From positions 45,056-109,055 of the forward strand of contig CANNVE010000008.1 in the NCBI GenBank assembly GCA_947525975.1: a stretch of DNA of 64,000 bases, read 5' to 3'. Positions within the stretch are counted from its first letter, which is position 1. Every line of letters starts with the position of its first letter. Below the pieces are notes generated by a model. That model saw only the letters and a list, made by a program, of their open reading frames with translations, searched no databases and was not told the DNA's origin. Made by a program: the position numbers and the translations under genes. The stretch comes from an uncultured Muribaculaceae bacterium. Its GTDB lineage: Bacteria > Bacteroidota > Bacteroidia > Bacteroidales > Muribaculaceae. Positions 26,002 through 34,887 of this stretch are shown piece after piece.

Positions 26002-26978
26002 ATGGGTTTGGCGGGGTTGAATCCTGATTGGGCCAAGGTGGCGGATCTTGAGTAGAATTCAGGCGAGAGCAGGAATGCAAGCGACGTGCCGGGATGCGAC
26101 TTCATGTATGCTCTCACTATCTGGTGGCCGATGTATCGGCCTGCGCGCGACGGTGCGGTTGACCCGAGCAGGGGAGATGAGGGCGCGGCTGACAGCATGC
26201 GGTCGGAAGTGACCTGATTGGTGTCGTAGATCATCTTTTTCTCGGCCATCTCCATCCACATCTGTGGCAGGTGGGCCTGCATGAATTTCATCTCTTCAGG
26301 CAGCAGCCCGAGGGCAGCTGCCTCGTCGGGATCTGGCAGAAGCCTCATGCGCGTTTCGGCCAGAGCGCCTTCGTAGAGCATGTTGCTCAGCAGGGTAGGC
26401 GCCTCCGCACCGCAGGCCATCGGGTGCGATGTGGCCACGATGGCGGCGGCCAGGTCGTATGGCAAGGCGCCGGGCGTCTTCCCGGCTCGCTTGTAGGCCT
26501 CCCAGTGCGAATACCCGGGATAGTCAGAGCCGAGGTAGTGGTTGAGGGCTATCAGCATCACCGAGTCGACCCTCAGCAATGGCTGGGGCAGGCCGTAGAC
26601 CACCGATGCGAAGCGCAGTGTGTCGAGCCGCAGGCCTTCCCTGGCGGCATTGCGGTATATGCGGCCTAACGTGGCTTCGAGCTCAGCGAGGTCGGGAAAA
26701 ACCTTGTCGGCGTCAGGCTGGAACACTGCCACCTCGTCACTGCCGCTCCACCATTCGAGCTCGGCCTCTCCGGCCGGGGTGTGCCCGAGCACTTTGAACA
26801 GAGCGCTTATCTCGGCCGAAAGCGTGTCGGATATGATTTGCCTCGACGAGTCGGGCGCGTCTTTGTAGGCCTGCATCGCCCGGTCGAGGCGGCTCACCTT
26901 CATTGGGGCCGGGTCGGAGCCGCAGGCGGCCATCGCGGCGGCGATGGCCAGGATTATGATGTATTTGAGGGCTTTCAT
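25998..26978 (-). CDS. GldB-like lipoprotein
   Basis: A 326-residue lipoprotein: signal MKALKYIIILAIAAAMAAC with the lipidated Cys at 19. It resembles the gliding-motility lipoprotein GldB in length and in blocks such as LIALNHYLGSDYPGY, ELKF-like EEMKFMQAHLPQMW and the end segment GRYIGHQIVRAYMKSHP. GldB homologues are widespread in non-gliding Bacteroidota, where their role is not settled. It overlaps both neighbours by four bases (serine hydrolase upstream, MATE downstream), making a tight three-gene operon. Confidence 0.75.
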   Translation of the reverse strand: MKALKYIIILAIAAAMAACGSDPAPMKVSRLDRAMQAYKDAPDSSRQIISDTLSAEISALFKVLGHTPAGEAELEWWSGSDEVAVFQPDADKVFPDLAELEATLGRIYRNAAREGLRLDTLRFASVVYGLPQPLLRVDSVMLIALNHYLGSDYPGYSHWEAYKRAGKTPGALPYDLAAAIVATSHPMACGAEAPTLLSNMLYEGALAETRMRLLPDPDEAAALGLLPEEMKFMQAHLPQMWMEMAEKKMIYDTNQVTSDRMLSAAPSSPLLGSTAPSRAGRYIGHQIVRAYMKSHPGTSLAFLLSPEFYSRSATLAQSGFNPAKPI

Positions 26979-28108
26979 TGATTGGAGGTCAATATAGAGT
27001 CGATGGCGAGGGCCATGCTCCAGCGGTCTTTGTCATTTCGGTTTTCGAGCACGATGATCTTTTCGCCGGTCTCGGGATATTTCGCCACGTAGGCCTGGAA
27101 TCCGCCGTTGTCGCCGGTGTGGTACACTTTTGTCGGCCTGCCCGGCGTGGTGTCTACAAACCATCCGAGGCCGTAGTGGGTGTGGGGGCGTCGCTGATAG
27201 TCGCACCAAGGGCTGTCGCTCACGTTTGTGCGCGGGGCGTAGGCCATGCGCAGGAGGCTGTCTGTGAGGACGTCGCCGTGGGCGAGGCCTTTCTCCCAAT
27301 TGAGCATATCGCGAGCAGTGGAGTAGATGCCGCCGTCGGGGCGGGTGGCGAAGAAAGTCTCCTCTCCGTAGTCATATTCGCGCCAGCCACCATCGGCATC
27401 GGGTATGTATCCGTGGGCAGCCTCAGCGGGCATTGAATCGGGACTGAAATAGACAGTGGCGTCCATGCCAAGAGGTTTGAATATGTGGTAGCGCTGATAT
27501 TCATAGAAATCCTCGCCTGAAGCCTGCTCCACGATCTTGGCCAAAAGTATGAATGACGGATTCAGATAGTCGTAGGCCGATCCGGGGGCGAATTTCAGCT
27601 CCTTTACCTCCGGAAGATACAGCAATGACTGCTCCTCGTCGGCGTAGACGCATGCCCGGCGGTCAGACCGGTCGCGGCTGTCGGGCAATCCCGAAGATTG
27701 GGATGCGAGGTGGGCCGGAGTGATCTCGCGCCAGAAAGCCTGCGGATATTCGGGGAAGAAATCGGAGCAGGGGCGATTTATGTCGACATCCTGCTGCAGC
27801 AAAGCCGCCACGGTGAATTGCTTTGATATCGAGGCTATGTTGAAAAGCGTATTCTCATCCACGCGACGACCTCCCGGCATATCGGCCAGACCGAAATATC
27901 GCTCATAAATCACGCTGTCGCCCTTGGCTATCAGCACCGCGGCCCCCGGAGCCTTGTCGCCTTCTGGATACCGGCAGTCAAAAAGCGAATCGAGCGCAGC
28001 CGCAATTTTGGCGTCGCCCGCAGGCTGAGAGTCAGAATGTGAACAGGAAGAAATAAATGAGGCTAATACTGCGGTCAGGCAGATGGCGTAAACGCGCATA
28101 GTAATCAT
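26975..28108 (-). CDS. Serine hydrolase, class C beta-lactamase/penicillin-binding-protein-like lipoprotein
   Basis: 377 residues. Lipoprotein signal MRVYAICLTAVLASFISSC. The catalytic S-x-x-K is Ser93-I-S-Lys96 in NIASISKQFTV, the Tyr motif is YDYLNPSF (Y-x-N), and the third motif is YHTGDNGGF (HTG in place of KTG). These fit beta-lactamase-fold esterases and D-aminopeptidases as well as beta-lactamases. It probably acts on peptides or esters in the periplasm. An ATG nine bases downstream of the first is an equal candidate. First gene of the operon with the GldB-like and MATE genes. Confidence 0.88.
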   Translation of the reverse strand: MITMRVYAICLTAVLASFISSCSHSDSQPAGDAKIAAALDSLFDCRYPEGDKAPGAAVLIAKGDSVIYERYFGLADMPGGRRVDENTLFNIASISKQFTVAALLQQDVDINRPCSDFFPEYPQAFWREITPAHLASQSSGLPDSRDRSDRRACVYADEEQSLLYLPEVKELKFAPGSAYDYLNPSFILLAKIVEQASGEDFYEYQRYHIFKPLGMDATVYFSPDSMPAEAAHGYIPDADGGWREYDYGEETFFATRPDGGIYSTARDMLNWEKGLAHGDVLTDSLLRMAYAPRTNVSDSPWCDYQRRPHTHYGLGWFVDTTPGRPTKVYHTGDNGGFQAYVAKYPETGEKIIVLENRNDKDRWSMALAIDSILTSNQ

Positions 28109-28136
28109 AAACGGTGTTATTTGTGAAAAAACAGCG

Positions 28137-28144
28137 CAAACTTA
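28137..28144 (-). promoter_or_regulatory. Promoter -7 box for the serine hydrolase operon
   Basis: Minus-strand TAAGTTTG, 29 bp upstream of the ATG at 28108. Confidence 0.55.
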
Positions 28145-28236
28145 CAAAGAAAAATCCAATCCGCCACAAAATCCAATCATTATTGTATAAACACTTCTCC
28201 AAAACGACGAGACGTATTATTTTGAGGTGGGCTTGG

Positions 28237-28401
28237 TTATTGCTGCTCCAGGAAGCGCACCTCGGCCTCGCATTTGGGACATGTGCCGAGGCATTCGCCT
28301 TTGAATCGGCATTCCGAAGTGGCCAGCTCTATGCCGTTGGCCTCTGCTATCTGACGGCGTATCTCCTTAAGGATCTTGCATGTCTGTTTGCCTCGTTTCA
28401 T
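28237..28401 (-). CDS. 54-residue protein with a C-x5-C-x3-C-x2-C metal-binding motif
   Basis: Starts MKRGKQTCKILKEIRRQIAE and ends with SECRFKGECLGTCPKCEAEV, where the spacing of four cysteines suggests an Fe-S or zinc site (an extra Cys is at residue 8). Its ATG overlaps the stop of the radical SAM gene (ATGA), so they are made together. From memory, the same Cys module forms the N-terminus of some Bacteroidales TonB-like proteins; here it stands alone. An electron-carrier or accessory role for the radical SAM protein is plausible but unproven. Confidence 0.8.
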   Translation of the reverse strand: MKRGKQTCKILKEIRRQIAEANGIELATSECRFKGECLGTCPKCEAEVRFLEQQ

Positions 28402-29027
28402 GGTCGGTGTTTGTCTGTTTTGTAGGTGAATAAATCAAAATTGCCGTATCCCATGGCCATAAGCGCGTCGCGGCTCGCCTGCCGGTCGGCATCGGTGTTG
28501 AAGTCGGGGATGAGCGGAATGCGTATGATGCAGTCGCTTTGTCTGTTGGCCTCGGCTATGAGGCGCAGGTTGGCGATCACCCGGTCGTTTCCGCATCCGG
28601 TGTATTTTCGGTATATATCCGGGTTCATATCCTTGATGTCGATGATCAGGGCGTTGACTGCCGGGAGGAGCGCGGTTATGTGGGCCGACGGCACATTGAG
28701 CGATGTCTCCAGATTTATCCGCCATGCCGAGCCGCACAGTCGCCTGAACTCGCATATGTATTGCGGATGCTCGCAAGGCTCGCCGCCGCCGAATGTCACG
28801 CCTCCGCCGGTGGCGATAAAGTAGAGCTCGTCTACGCGGACCATGTCGTAAAGTCCCTCCGGGGAGAAAGCGGGGAATCGGGCGCCATCGCCAAGGCAGT
28901 GCGGATTGAGGCAGTGTCGGCACCGGAGCGGGCAGCCATGAAAAGCCACAAGCGTGGTTACGCCGTCTCCGTCGGTGGCGAGGCGGTGTCTTGAGATCCC
29001 AATCATCTTCTCCGGCTTTATCTCCAT
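28398..29027 (-). CDS. Radical SAM protein, glycyl-radical-activase-like
   Basis: 209 residues. The radical SAM cluster motif is Cys32-x3-Cys36-x2-Cys39 in FHGCPLRCRHCLN, followed by GGVTFGGGEP and later ALIIDIKDMNPDIYRKYTG and RIPLIPDFN, all typical of pyruvate-formate-lyase activase relatives. It lacks the ferredoxin insert found in longer activases; the tiny Cys-rich protein encoded immediately downstream could replace it. No glycyl radical enzyme is in the window, so the target is unknown. I chose the ATG at 29027 over a TTG six bases upstream. Confidence 0.88.
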   Translation of the reverse strand: MEIKPEKMIGISRHRLATDGDGVTTLVAFHGCPLRCRHCLNPHCLGDGARFPAFSPEGLYDMVRVDELYFIATGGGVTFGGGEPCEHPQYICEFRRLCGSAWRINLETSLNVPSAHITALLPAVNALIIDIKDMNPDIYRKYTGCGNDRVIANLRLIAEANRQSDCIIRIPLIPDFNTDADRQASRDALMAMGYGNFDLFTYKTDKHRP

Positions 29028-29142
29028 AATCAATGCAAGTTATAAAGCGAAGTTACAAAATATAATCCGATGCACCAAACATTATCGGCGGGCAAAATCG
29101 ACAAAGGGGTGAAAAAACGATGGGGATGTCGGAATTTTTTCG

Positions 29143-29150
29143 TAAATTTG
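29143..29150 (+). promoter_or_regulatory. Promoter -7 box for prfB
   Basis: TAAATTTG, 29 bp upstream of the ATG at 29179. Confidence 0.6.
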
Positions 29151-29178
29151 CGCGGAAAAAAATTCATACCATATTATA

Positions 29179-30300
29179 ATGATCACACTCGATCAGCTCA
29201 AGGAGGCTCAGGAGCGCAAGGACGCCCTGAAAAAGTATCTTGACATAGACACTAAAAAAATACAGGTGGAGGAGGAAGAGCTCCGCACCCACGTGCCCGA
29301 CTTCTGGGAGCATCCCGAGGAGGCGCGCCGCCAGATGAAGAAGGTGAAGGACCTGCAGCAATGGCTCGACGACTACGCCGATGTGGAGAGCGCCGTCGAT
29401 GAGCTCGCCGTGGGCTGGGACTTCTACAAGGAAGAGGTGATAGAGGAGGCCGAGCTCGACGCCCTGCACGCCGGCGCCATCGAAAAGATCGAGGCGCTCG
29501 AGCTGAAGAATATGCTCCGCCACGAAGAGGACAAGATGGACGCCGTGCTGAAGATCAACTCCGGCGCCGGAGGCACCGAGAGCCAGGACTGGGCCTCGAT
29601 GCTGATGCGCATGTATCTGCGATACTGCGAGAAGCACGGATACAAGACCTCGATAGCCAACATACTCGAAGGCGACGAGGCCGGCATCAAGTCATGCACC
29701 ATCAACATCGAGGGCGCGTTCGCCTACGGATACCTCAAGAGCGAGAACGGCGTGCACCGCCTGGTGCGTGTCTCGCCCTACAACGCCCAGGGCAAGCGAA
29801 TGACGTCGTTCGCTTCGGTGTTCGTGACCCCGCTGATCGACGACACCATCGAGGTGAAGATCGAGCCGGCCCTGATGTCGTGGGACACTTTCCGCTCGGG
29901 CGGCGCCGGCGGCCAGAACGTGAACAAGGTGGAGTCGGGCGTGCGCCTGCGCTATCAGTTCACCGACCCATACACCGGCGAGAAAGAAGAGATCCTGATT
30001 GAGAACACCGAGACCCGCGACCAGCCCAAGAACCGCGAGAACGCCCTGCGCCACCTCAAATCGATACTCTACGAGAAGGAGCTGCAGCACCGCATGGCCG
30101 AGCAGGCCAAGGTGGAGGCCGGAAAGATGAAGATAGAGTGGGGCTCGCAGATACGCTCATACGTGTTTGACGACCGCCGCGTGAAAGACCACCGCACCGG
30201 CTGGCAGACATCAGACGTGGGCGGCGTGATGGACGGCGACATCGACGGCTTCATCAAAGCCTACCTCATGGAGGCCCAGGGCGGCGAAAATGAGGAGTAA
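29179..30300 (+). CDS. prfB: Peptide chain release factor 2
   Basis: Recognises UGA and UAA stop codons and triggers hydrolysis of peptidyl-tRNA. 373 residues. The catalytic GGQ is at 244-246 (RSGGAGGQNVNKVESGV). The stop-codon-reading tripeptide, SPF in E. coli, reads SPY at 199-201. The gene is a single open frame: there is no in-frame UGA near codon 25. At the equivalent place the sequence reads TAT CTT GAC, which is the E. coli frameshift site minus one T, so autoregulation by frameshifting is absent. It lies alone before acpP. Confidence 0.97.
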   Translation: MITLDQLKEAQERKDALKKYLDIDTKKIQVEEEELRTHVPDFWEHPEEARRQMKKVKDLQQWLDDYADVESAVDELAVGWDFYKEEVIEEAELDALHAGAIEKIEALELKNMLRHEEDKMDAVLKINSGAGGTESQDWASMLMRMYLRYCEKHGYKTSIANILEGDEAGIKSCTINIEGAFAYGYLKSENGVHRLVRVSPYNAQGKRMTSFASVFVTPLIDDTIEVKIEPALMSWDTFRSGGAGGQNVNKVESGVRLRYQFTDPYTGEKEEILIENTETRDQPKNRENALRHLKSILYEKELQHRMAEQAKVEAGKMKIEWGSQIRSYVFDDRRVKDHRTGWQTSDVGGVMDGDIDGFIKAYLMEAQGGENEE

Positions 30301-30465
30301 AGGCTAAAAAATCGGCCAAGCCCAAGGAAAATTAACGTTTAATCAGCATAAATGTTTAAAAAAGCATAACGAAGTTAAGATATTTTACTGAAAATTTCGT
30401 GGAAAGAAAAAAAATCGCTTACTTTGCAGTGCTAATTTGATTATTAATTAAAAAACTTAATTACT

Positions 30466-30705
30466 ATGTCTGAAATTGCAGATCGCGTAAAGCAGATCAT
30501 CGTCGACAACCTCAGCGTCGACCAGGCTGCTGTTACTGACAGCGCAACATTCGCCGACCTCGGCGCAGATTCTCTCGACACCGTTGATATCATCATGGCC
30601 TTCGAAAAGGAATTCGATATCAAGATCCCCGAGGAGCAGAGCGACAAGATTGCTACCGTAGGCGACGCTATCGCTTTCGTTGAGGCAGAAGTTGCCAAGA
30701 AATAA
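30466..30705 (+). CDS. acpP: Acyl carrier protein
   Basis: 79 residues, acidic, four-helix carrier of fatty-acid synthesis. The 4'-phosphopantetheine attachment site is Ser36 in GADSLDTVD. The 50-bp gap to fabF and shared direction are the standard acpP-fabF arrangement. A near-match to the -7 box (TACTTTG, spacer one base short) is at about 30420. Confidence 0.97.
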   Translation: MSEIADRVKQIIVDNLSVDQAAVTDSATFADLGADSLDTVDIIMAFEKEFDIKIPEEQSDKIATVGDAIAFVEAEVAKK

Positions 30706-30755
30706 TAAGACCCGGAATCTCCTCTCCGCCCTCTTTCAACCACAGAATAAAGAAT

Positions 30756-32018
30756 ATGGAATTAAAAAGAGTAGTAGTAACAGGCCTCGGCACCGTTTCC
30801 CCTCTTGGCAACAACGTTGACGACACATGGGCCGCCGCCGTGCGCGGCGAAAGCGGAGCCGCTCCTATTACGCACTTCGACGCCTCTCAGTTCAAGACGC
30901 AATTCGCCTGCGAAGTCAAAAACTTCAACGCAGATGAGCACTTTGACCGCAAGAAGGCTCGCCAGCTCGACCTCTACGCCCAGTACGCACTCGTTGCCGC
31001 CCGTCAGGCCGTCAAGGACGCTGCCCTCGATGGCGAAAACGTTGACAAAAATCGCGTAGGTGTGATAGTCGCCGCAGGCATCGGCGGACTCCATACCTTT
31101 GAGGAAGAGGCTGGATACTACGCGCTCAATGCCGACAAGGGCCCGCGCTACAGCCCATTCTTCATTCCCAAGATGATCGCTGACATCGCCAGCGGCCACA
31201 TCTCGATGGAGTATGGCTTCCACGGCCCCAACTATGGCGTAGTCTCGGCATGCGCATCTTCAAACAACGCTATCATCGACGCTTTCAACCTCATTCGCCT
31301 CGGAAAGGCTGACGCCATCATCACCGGCGGCGCCGAAGCCGCAATCTTCCCCGCAGGCGTGGGCGGTTTCAACTCGATGCACGCAATCTCAACCCGCAAC
31401 GACGAGCCCACAAAGGCGTCAAGGCCCTTCAGCAAGAGCCGCGACGGATTTGTGATGGGCGAAGGCTCTGCCATCCTCATCCTTGAGGAGCTTGAGCACG
31501 CCAAGGCACGCGGCGCGAAAATCTACGCCGAAGTGGCAGGCGGCGGCCTTTCAGCCGACGCATACCACATCACCGCCACTCACCCCGAAGGCCTTGGCGC
31601 CATCCTCGCGATGGAGGCAGCCCTCGAAGACGCAGGCATGAAGCCCGAGGATATCGACTACATCAATACCCACGGCACATCTACCCCCGTCGGTGACGTC
31701 GGTGAAGTCAAGGCCATCGTTAAGGTCTTCGGCGACCACGCCTACAAGCTCAATATCTCATCGACAAAATCGATGACAGGCCACCTTCTCGGCGCCACAG
31801 CCGCTATCGAGGCCCTCTTCAGCATCAAGGCTATCAACGACGGCATCATCCCCCCCACCATCAATCACGAAGATGGCGACGAGGACGAAGCAATTGACTA
31901 CAACCTTAACTTCACTTTCAACAAGGCGCAGCACCGCGAAGTGCGCTCCGCTCTGAGCAACTCGTTCGGATTCGGAGGCCACAACGCCACCCTGATCCTC
32001 AAGAAATATGAAGATTAA
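30756..32018 (+). CDS. fabF: Beta-ketoacyl-ACP synthase II
   Basis: Condensing enzyme of fatty-acid elongation. 420 residues. The Cys-His-His triad is visible: Cys166 in SACASSNNA, His306 in NTHGTSTPVGD and His343 in KSMTGHLLGA, with the glycine-rich end NSFGFGGHNA. Follows acpP and is closed by a GC-rich hairpin. Confidence 0.97.
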   Translation: MELKRVVVTGLGTVSPLGNNVDDTWAAAVRGESGAAPITHFDASQFKTQFACEVKNFNADEHFDRKKARQLDLYAQYALVAARQAVKDAALDGENVDKNRVGVIVAAGIGGLHTFEEEAGYYALNADKGPRYSPFFIPKMIADIASGHISMEYGFHGPNYGVVSACASSNNAIIDAFNLIRLGKADAIITGGAEAAIFPAGVGGFNSMHAISTRNDEPTKASRPFSKSRDGFVMGEGSAILILEELEHAKARGAKIYAEVAGGGLSADAYHITATHPEGLGAILAMEAALEDAGMKPEDIDYINTHGTSTPVGDVGEVKAIVKVFGDHAYKLNISSTKSMTGHLLGATAAIEALFSIKAINDGIIPPTINHEDGDEDEAIDYNLNFTFNKAQHREVRSALSNSFGFGGHNATLILKKYED

Positions 32019-32049
32019 GATTTCATAAACTTACTACAACATCCCCCTT

Positions 32050-32085
32050 GCGGCGGCCTCATCGAGAGACGAGGCCGCCGCTTTC
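32050..32085 (+). terminator. GC-rich hairpin after fabF
   Basis: Perfect 11-bp stem GCGGCGGCCTC (32050-32060) / 32071-32081 with a 10-nt loop, followed only by CTTTCC, so the T-run is weak. Confidence 0.6.
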
Positions 32086-32220
32086 CGTAAACAAGGCCTA
32101 TGGCAGCATGGCAACGACGCATCTCGGCTCAATCCGCGTTTTTTGCCTCGTCTCTCCACAATTTTTCAATTAAACTTTCGTTAACATTTTAGTGCAACAC
32201 TAATTATAGTCAAATAGACC

Positions 32221-33582
32221 ATGGCAATCCCTTGCATAGACAGAATCACTACTTTGCTGAAAAGAGGGGATGCTCGCACCAAGAGGCTGAAAAGCAATAT
32301 AATATTGTCGATTCTGCTGAAGGGGCTGAGCGTGGCCGTGACATTCATGCTCGTGCCTGCCACCATCGGCTATGTCGATGCAGAGGTCTACGGCGTGTGG
32401 CTCACGATAGCCGCTGTGCTGCTTTGGTTTCAGATTCTTGACATAGGCCTCGCGCCCGGGCTGAAGAATAAGCTGACTGAGGCACTTGCCGTCAGTGACT
32501 ACGGGCGCGCCTGCGCTCTGGTGTCGACCACGTATGCGGCTACAGCCGCCATTTTCGCGCCTTTGTCAGTGGCGCTGTATTTTCTGGTGCCTGTTGTTGA
32601 CTGGTGCTCCCTGCTCAATGTGTCGGTTTCGTATGGGCCGGGCATTGTAGAGGCCTTGCGCATGCTTTCAGTGATGATATGTGTGCAGATGGTGGCCAAT
32701 GTGATAGTGTCGGTGCTTGCGGCGTATCAGCGTGTGGCTTTGTCTCAGTCATTTCTGGTCATAGGCAATATACTCGCCTACATATTGATATTGGTGCTTT
32801 CAAAGACAGTGCCGGCATCATTGTCTCTGCTTGCCCTTGTGCTTGCAGGCTCTCCGATAGTGGTGACTCTGATAGGGTCGATAGCACTGTATTGCGGTGC
32901 TTGCAAGGCTGTCAGGCCCGGCTTCAGACATGTCGATGTGTCAATGACAAAGGAGCTGCTGTCGCTCGGATCAAAATTTTTCGTCATAAATGTGCAGGCC
33001 GTGGTGGTGTATCAGTCAACAAATCTTCTGATTTCGCACGTTTCATCTCCCGAGATGGTCACCGCCTATAACATAGCCTATAAATATCTGTCTCTGACCA
33101 TATTGGTCTATACCAACGTGACACTTTCGCTCTGGACAGCCTATACCGACGCCTATGCTAAAGGCGACATACCCTGGATGGACAATATGCGCCGGAAGAT
33201 GAACAGGCTTTTGCTCATGTGCTCAATGCTTTGCGTTGTCTTCGCGGCTGTGGCGCAGCCTGTGTATTCATTGTGGATCGGCGATAAGGCCGTGGTGCCT
33301 CAGGCAATGACCTGGTGCGTGGCGGCTTATGTAGTTTCATATTGCTTTATGACTCTAAACGGCACATTCACCATCGGCACAGGCAAGGTGCTCCTGGAGA
33401 CAATCGTGGTGTCGGTGGGCGCTGTGGCCTATATTCCTTTAGCCTTGTACGCCTCAAAGTATTTGGGGCAGTATGGCATATTGGCGGTGCTTGTGGCGGT
33501 CAATATGATCTACGGCGTGATTTTCTATATACAAACCGATAAGCTGATCATGGGCACGGCCCGTGGCATATGGAATAAGTGA
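32221..33582 (+). CDS. Polysaccharide flippase (Wzx-like, MOP superfamily)
   Basis: 453 residues, about 12 to 14 membrane helices. It has the RLKSNIILSILLKGLSVAVTF first helix and YGVWLTIAAVLLWFQILDIGL second helix typical of O-antigen and teichuronic-type exporters. It would move lipid-linked oligosaccharide units to the periplasmic face. First gene of a tight six-gene operon ending in murI, with overlaps or gaps of a few bases; the next ATG is two bases after its stop. No convincing -7 box was found in the 200 bp upstream. Confidence 0.88.
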   Translation: MAIPCIDRITTLLKRGDARTKRLKSNIILSILLKGLSVAVTFMLVPATIGYVDAEVYGVWLTIAAVLLWFQILDIGLAPGLKNKLTEALAVSDYGRACALVSTTYAATAAIFAPLSVALYFLVPVVDWCSLLNVSVSYGPGIVEALRMLSVMICVQMVANVIVSVLAAYQRVALSQSFLVIGNILAYILILVLSKTVPASLSLLALVLAGSPIVVTLIGSIALYCGACKAVRPGFRHVDVSMTKELLSLGSKFFVINVQAVVVYQSTNLLISHVSSPEMVTAYNIAYKYLSLTILVYTNVTLSLWTAYTDAYAKGDIPWMDNMRRKMNRLLLMCSMLCVVFAAVAQPVYSLWIGDKAVVPQAMTWCVAAYVVSYCFMTLNGTFTIGTGKVLLETIVVSVGAVAYIPLALYASKYLGQYGILAVLVAVNMIYGVIFYIQTDKLIMGTARGIWNK

Positions 33583-33584
33583 CC

Positions 33585-34253
33585 ATGGATGTAATAGCAG
33601 CTTCAAAGCGCTTGACGCGCAAGTTTTTCCACAGGCCGAAGTATTCGCGCAGACAATTCGGAGCGATAGGGCCTCACTGCCGCATAGGCGACGAGTGCGC
33701 GCTTGTGCCTGAAAATATGTATCTTGATGACTATGTGGTGATCCAAAATCGAGTGAATTTCATATCGTCGGAAGGACGTCTTGTTGTGAAAAGGCATTCA
33801 GTGATTTCATCGCAGTGCATAATCATCCCGGGTACGCACACGCCTGTGGCCGGCATGCCATTCTACTTCCAGACTATGGAGCACATAGGCGATGACCATG
33901 CCACTATCACAATAGAAGAAGACTGCTGGATAGGGGCCGGAAGCATTTTGCTTATGAAATCGCGCATCGGCAGGGGGGCTGTCGTGGCAGCGGGGAGCGT
34001 CGTCACCAAGGCTGTGCCTCCATATGCGGTGGTGGCCGGCAATCCCGCGAGAATAATAGGCGTGAAATTTTCGAAAGAAGATGTGTTAAGGCACGAAAAG
34101 GCTCTTTATCCGGAATCTGAAAGACTTTCGATCGCGGAGATAGAGAAATTGTACGAAGACTATTACGTTGCCGTTTCGCCTATGGCAGGGAAAGCCCCGG
34201 AGAGCGTGGGCGTTCGATATGATTGTGACACAGGAAAACTGACCGGGCTATGA
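33585..34253 (+). CDS. Hexapeptide-repeat acyltransferase
   Basis: 222 residues of the left-handed beta-helix family. The repeats run from about residue 30 (IGDECALVPENMYLDDYVVI) to the end block IEEDCWIGAGSILLMKSRIGRGAVVAAGSVVTKAVPPYAVVAGNPA. Such enzymes usually O- or N-acetylate a sugar. The ATG at 33585 gives MDVIAASKRLTRKFF; a GTG overlapping the flippase stop is the alternative. Four-base overlap with the next acyltransferase. Confidence 0.88.
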   Translation: MDVIAASKRLTRKFFHRPKYSRRQFGAIGPHCRIGDECALVPENMYLDDYVVIQNRVNFISSEGRLVVKRHSVISSQCIIIPGTHTPVAGMPFYFQTMEHIGDDHATITIEEDCWIGAGSILLMKSRIGRGAVVAAGSVVTKAVPPYAVVAGNPARIIGVKFSKEDVLRHEKALYPESERLSIAEIEKLYEDYYVAVSPMAGKAPESVGVRYDCDTGKLTGL

Positions 34254-34876
34254 ATCCTCTAAAGAAACTGAAATCAATGTTGAGGCATCCATTAAGGTCC
34301 GCGGTAAAGGCTTGGCGATATGTCATTTATAAACCGCGTTTCGCGAAGTATGCCTGGTCAGACCGCGTCAATGGTGCCAGAGCCATCACTTGCAGATGCG
34401 TTTCGCTCGGTGAAAATGTATATATAGGGCCCAGATGCCGCATACAGGGCATAGAGCGGTATAACCACGCCCGATTCAGCCCGAGCATTGTATTGGCTGA
34501 CAATGTATCGGTGCAGCAGGATTTTTATCTGACCTGCGCTTCGAGGGTGGAGATAGGCGCAAATACGGCGATAGCCGCTTTCGTGACCATCACTGACATT
34601 GACCATCCGTATGTCGATGTTGACCAGCCCATTGAGAATCAGGATCTTGTGGTGAGCGGGGTGGCGATAGGCCCTGACTGCAAAATCTACAATGGGGCGG
34701 TCATAACCAAAGGCACACACATAGGACGTCACTGCGTGGTGGGAGCGAACTCTGTGGTGAGCGGGCATTATCCTGATTTTTGTGTGATAGCCGGCAATCC
34801 GGCTAAAATAATAAAGCGTTATAACCAACAGGCGGGTGTTTGGCAAAAGACTGACCCCGAGGGAAAATTCATATAA
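34250..34876 (+). CDS. Second hexapeptide-repeat acyltransferase
   Basis: 208 residues. Repeats such as RCVSLGENVYIGPRCRIQG and AIGPDCKIYNGAVITKGTHIG, plus an ITDIDHPYVDVDQP loop carrying the likely catalytic His, place it with sugar O-acetyltransferases of the WcaF/NodL type. The start overlaps the previous stop (ATGA). Two acyltransferases in a row suggest a surface glycan acetylated at more than one position or on two residues. Confidence 0.88.
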   Translation: MNPLKKLKSMLRHPLRSAVKAWRYVIYKPRFAKYAWSDRVNGARAITCRCVSLGENVYIGPRCRIQGIERYNHARFSPSIVLADNVSVQQDFYLTCASRVEIGANTAIAAFVTITDIDHPYVDVDQPIENQDLVVSGVAIGPDCKIYNGAVITKGTHIGRHCVVGANSVVSGHYPDFCVIAGNPAKIIKRYNQQAGVWQKTDPEGKFI

Positions 34877-34887
34877 GAAATATTATC

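Noticed and set aside
24602..26080. 492-codon frame overlapping the MATE gene
   Set aside because: Arg/His-rich out-of-frame translation of a clear transporter gene.
29179..29260. Programmed frameshift in prfB
   Set aside because: The gene is one continuous frame, with no in-frame TGA.
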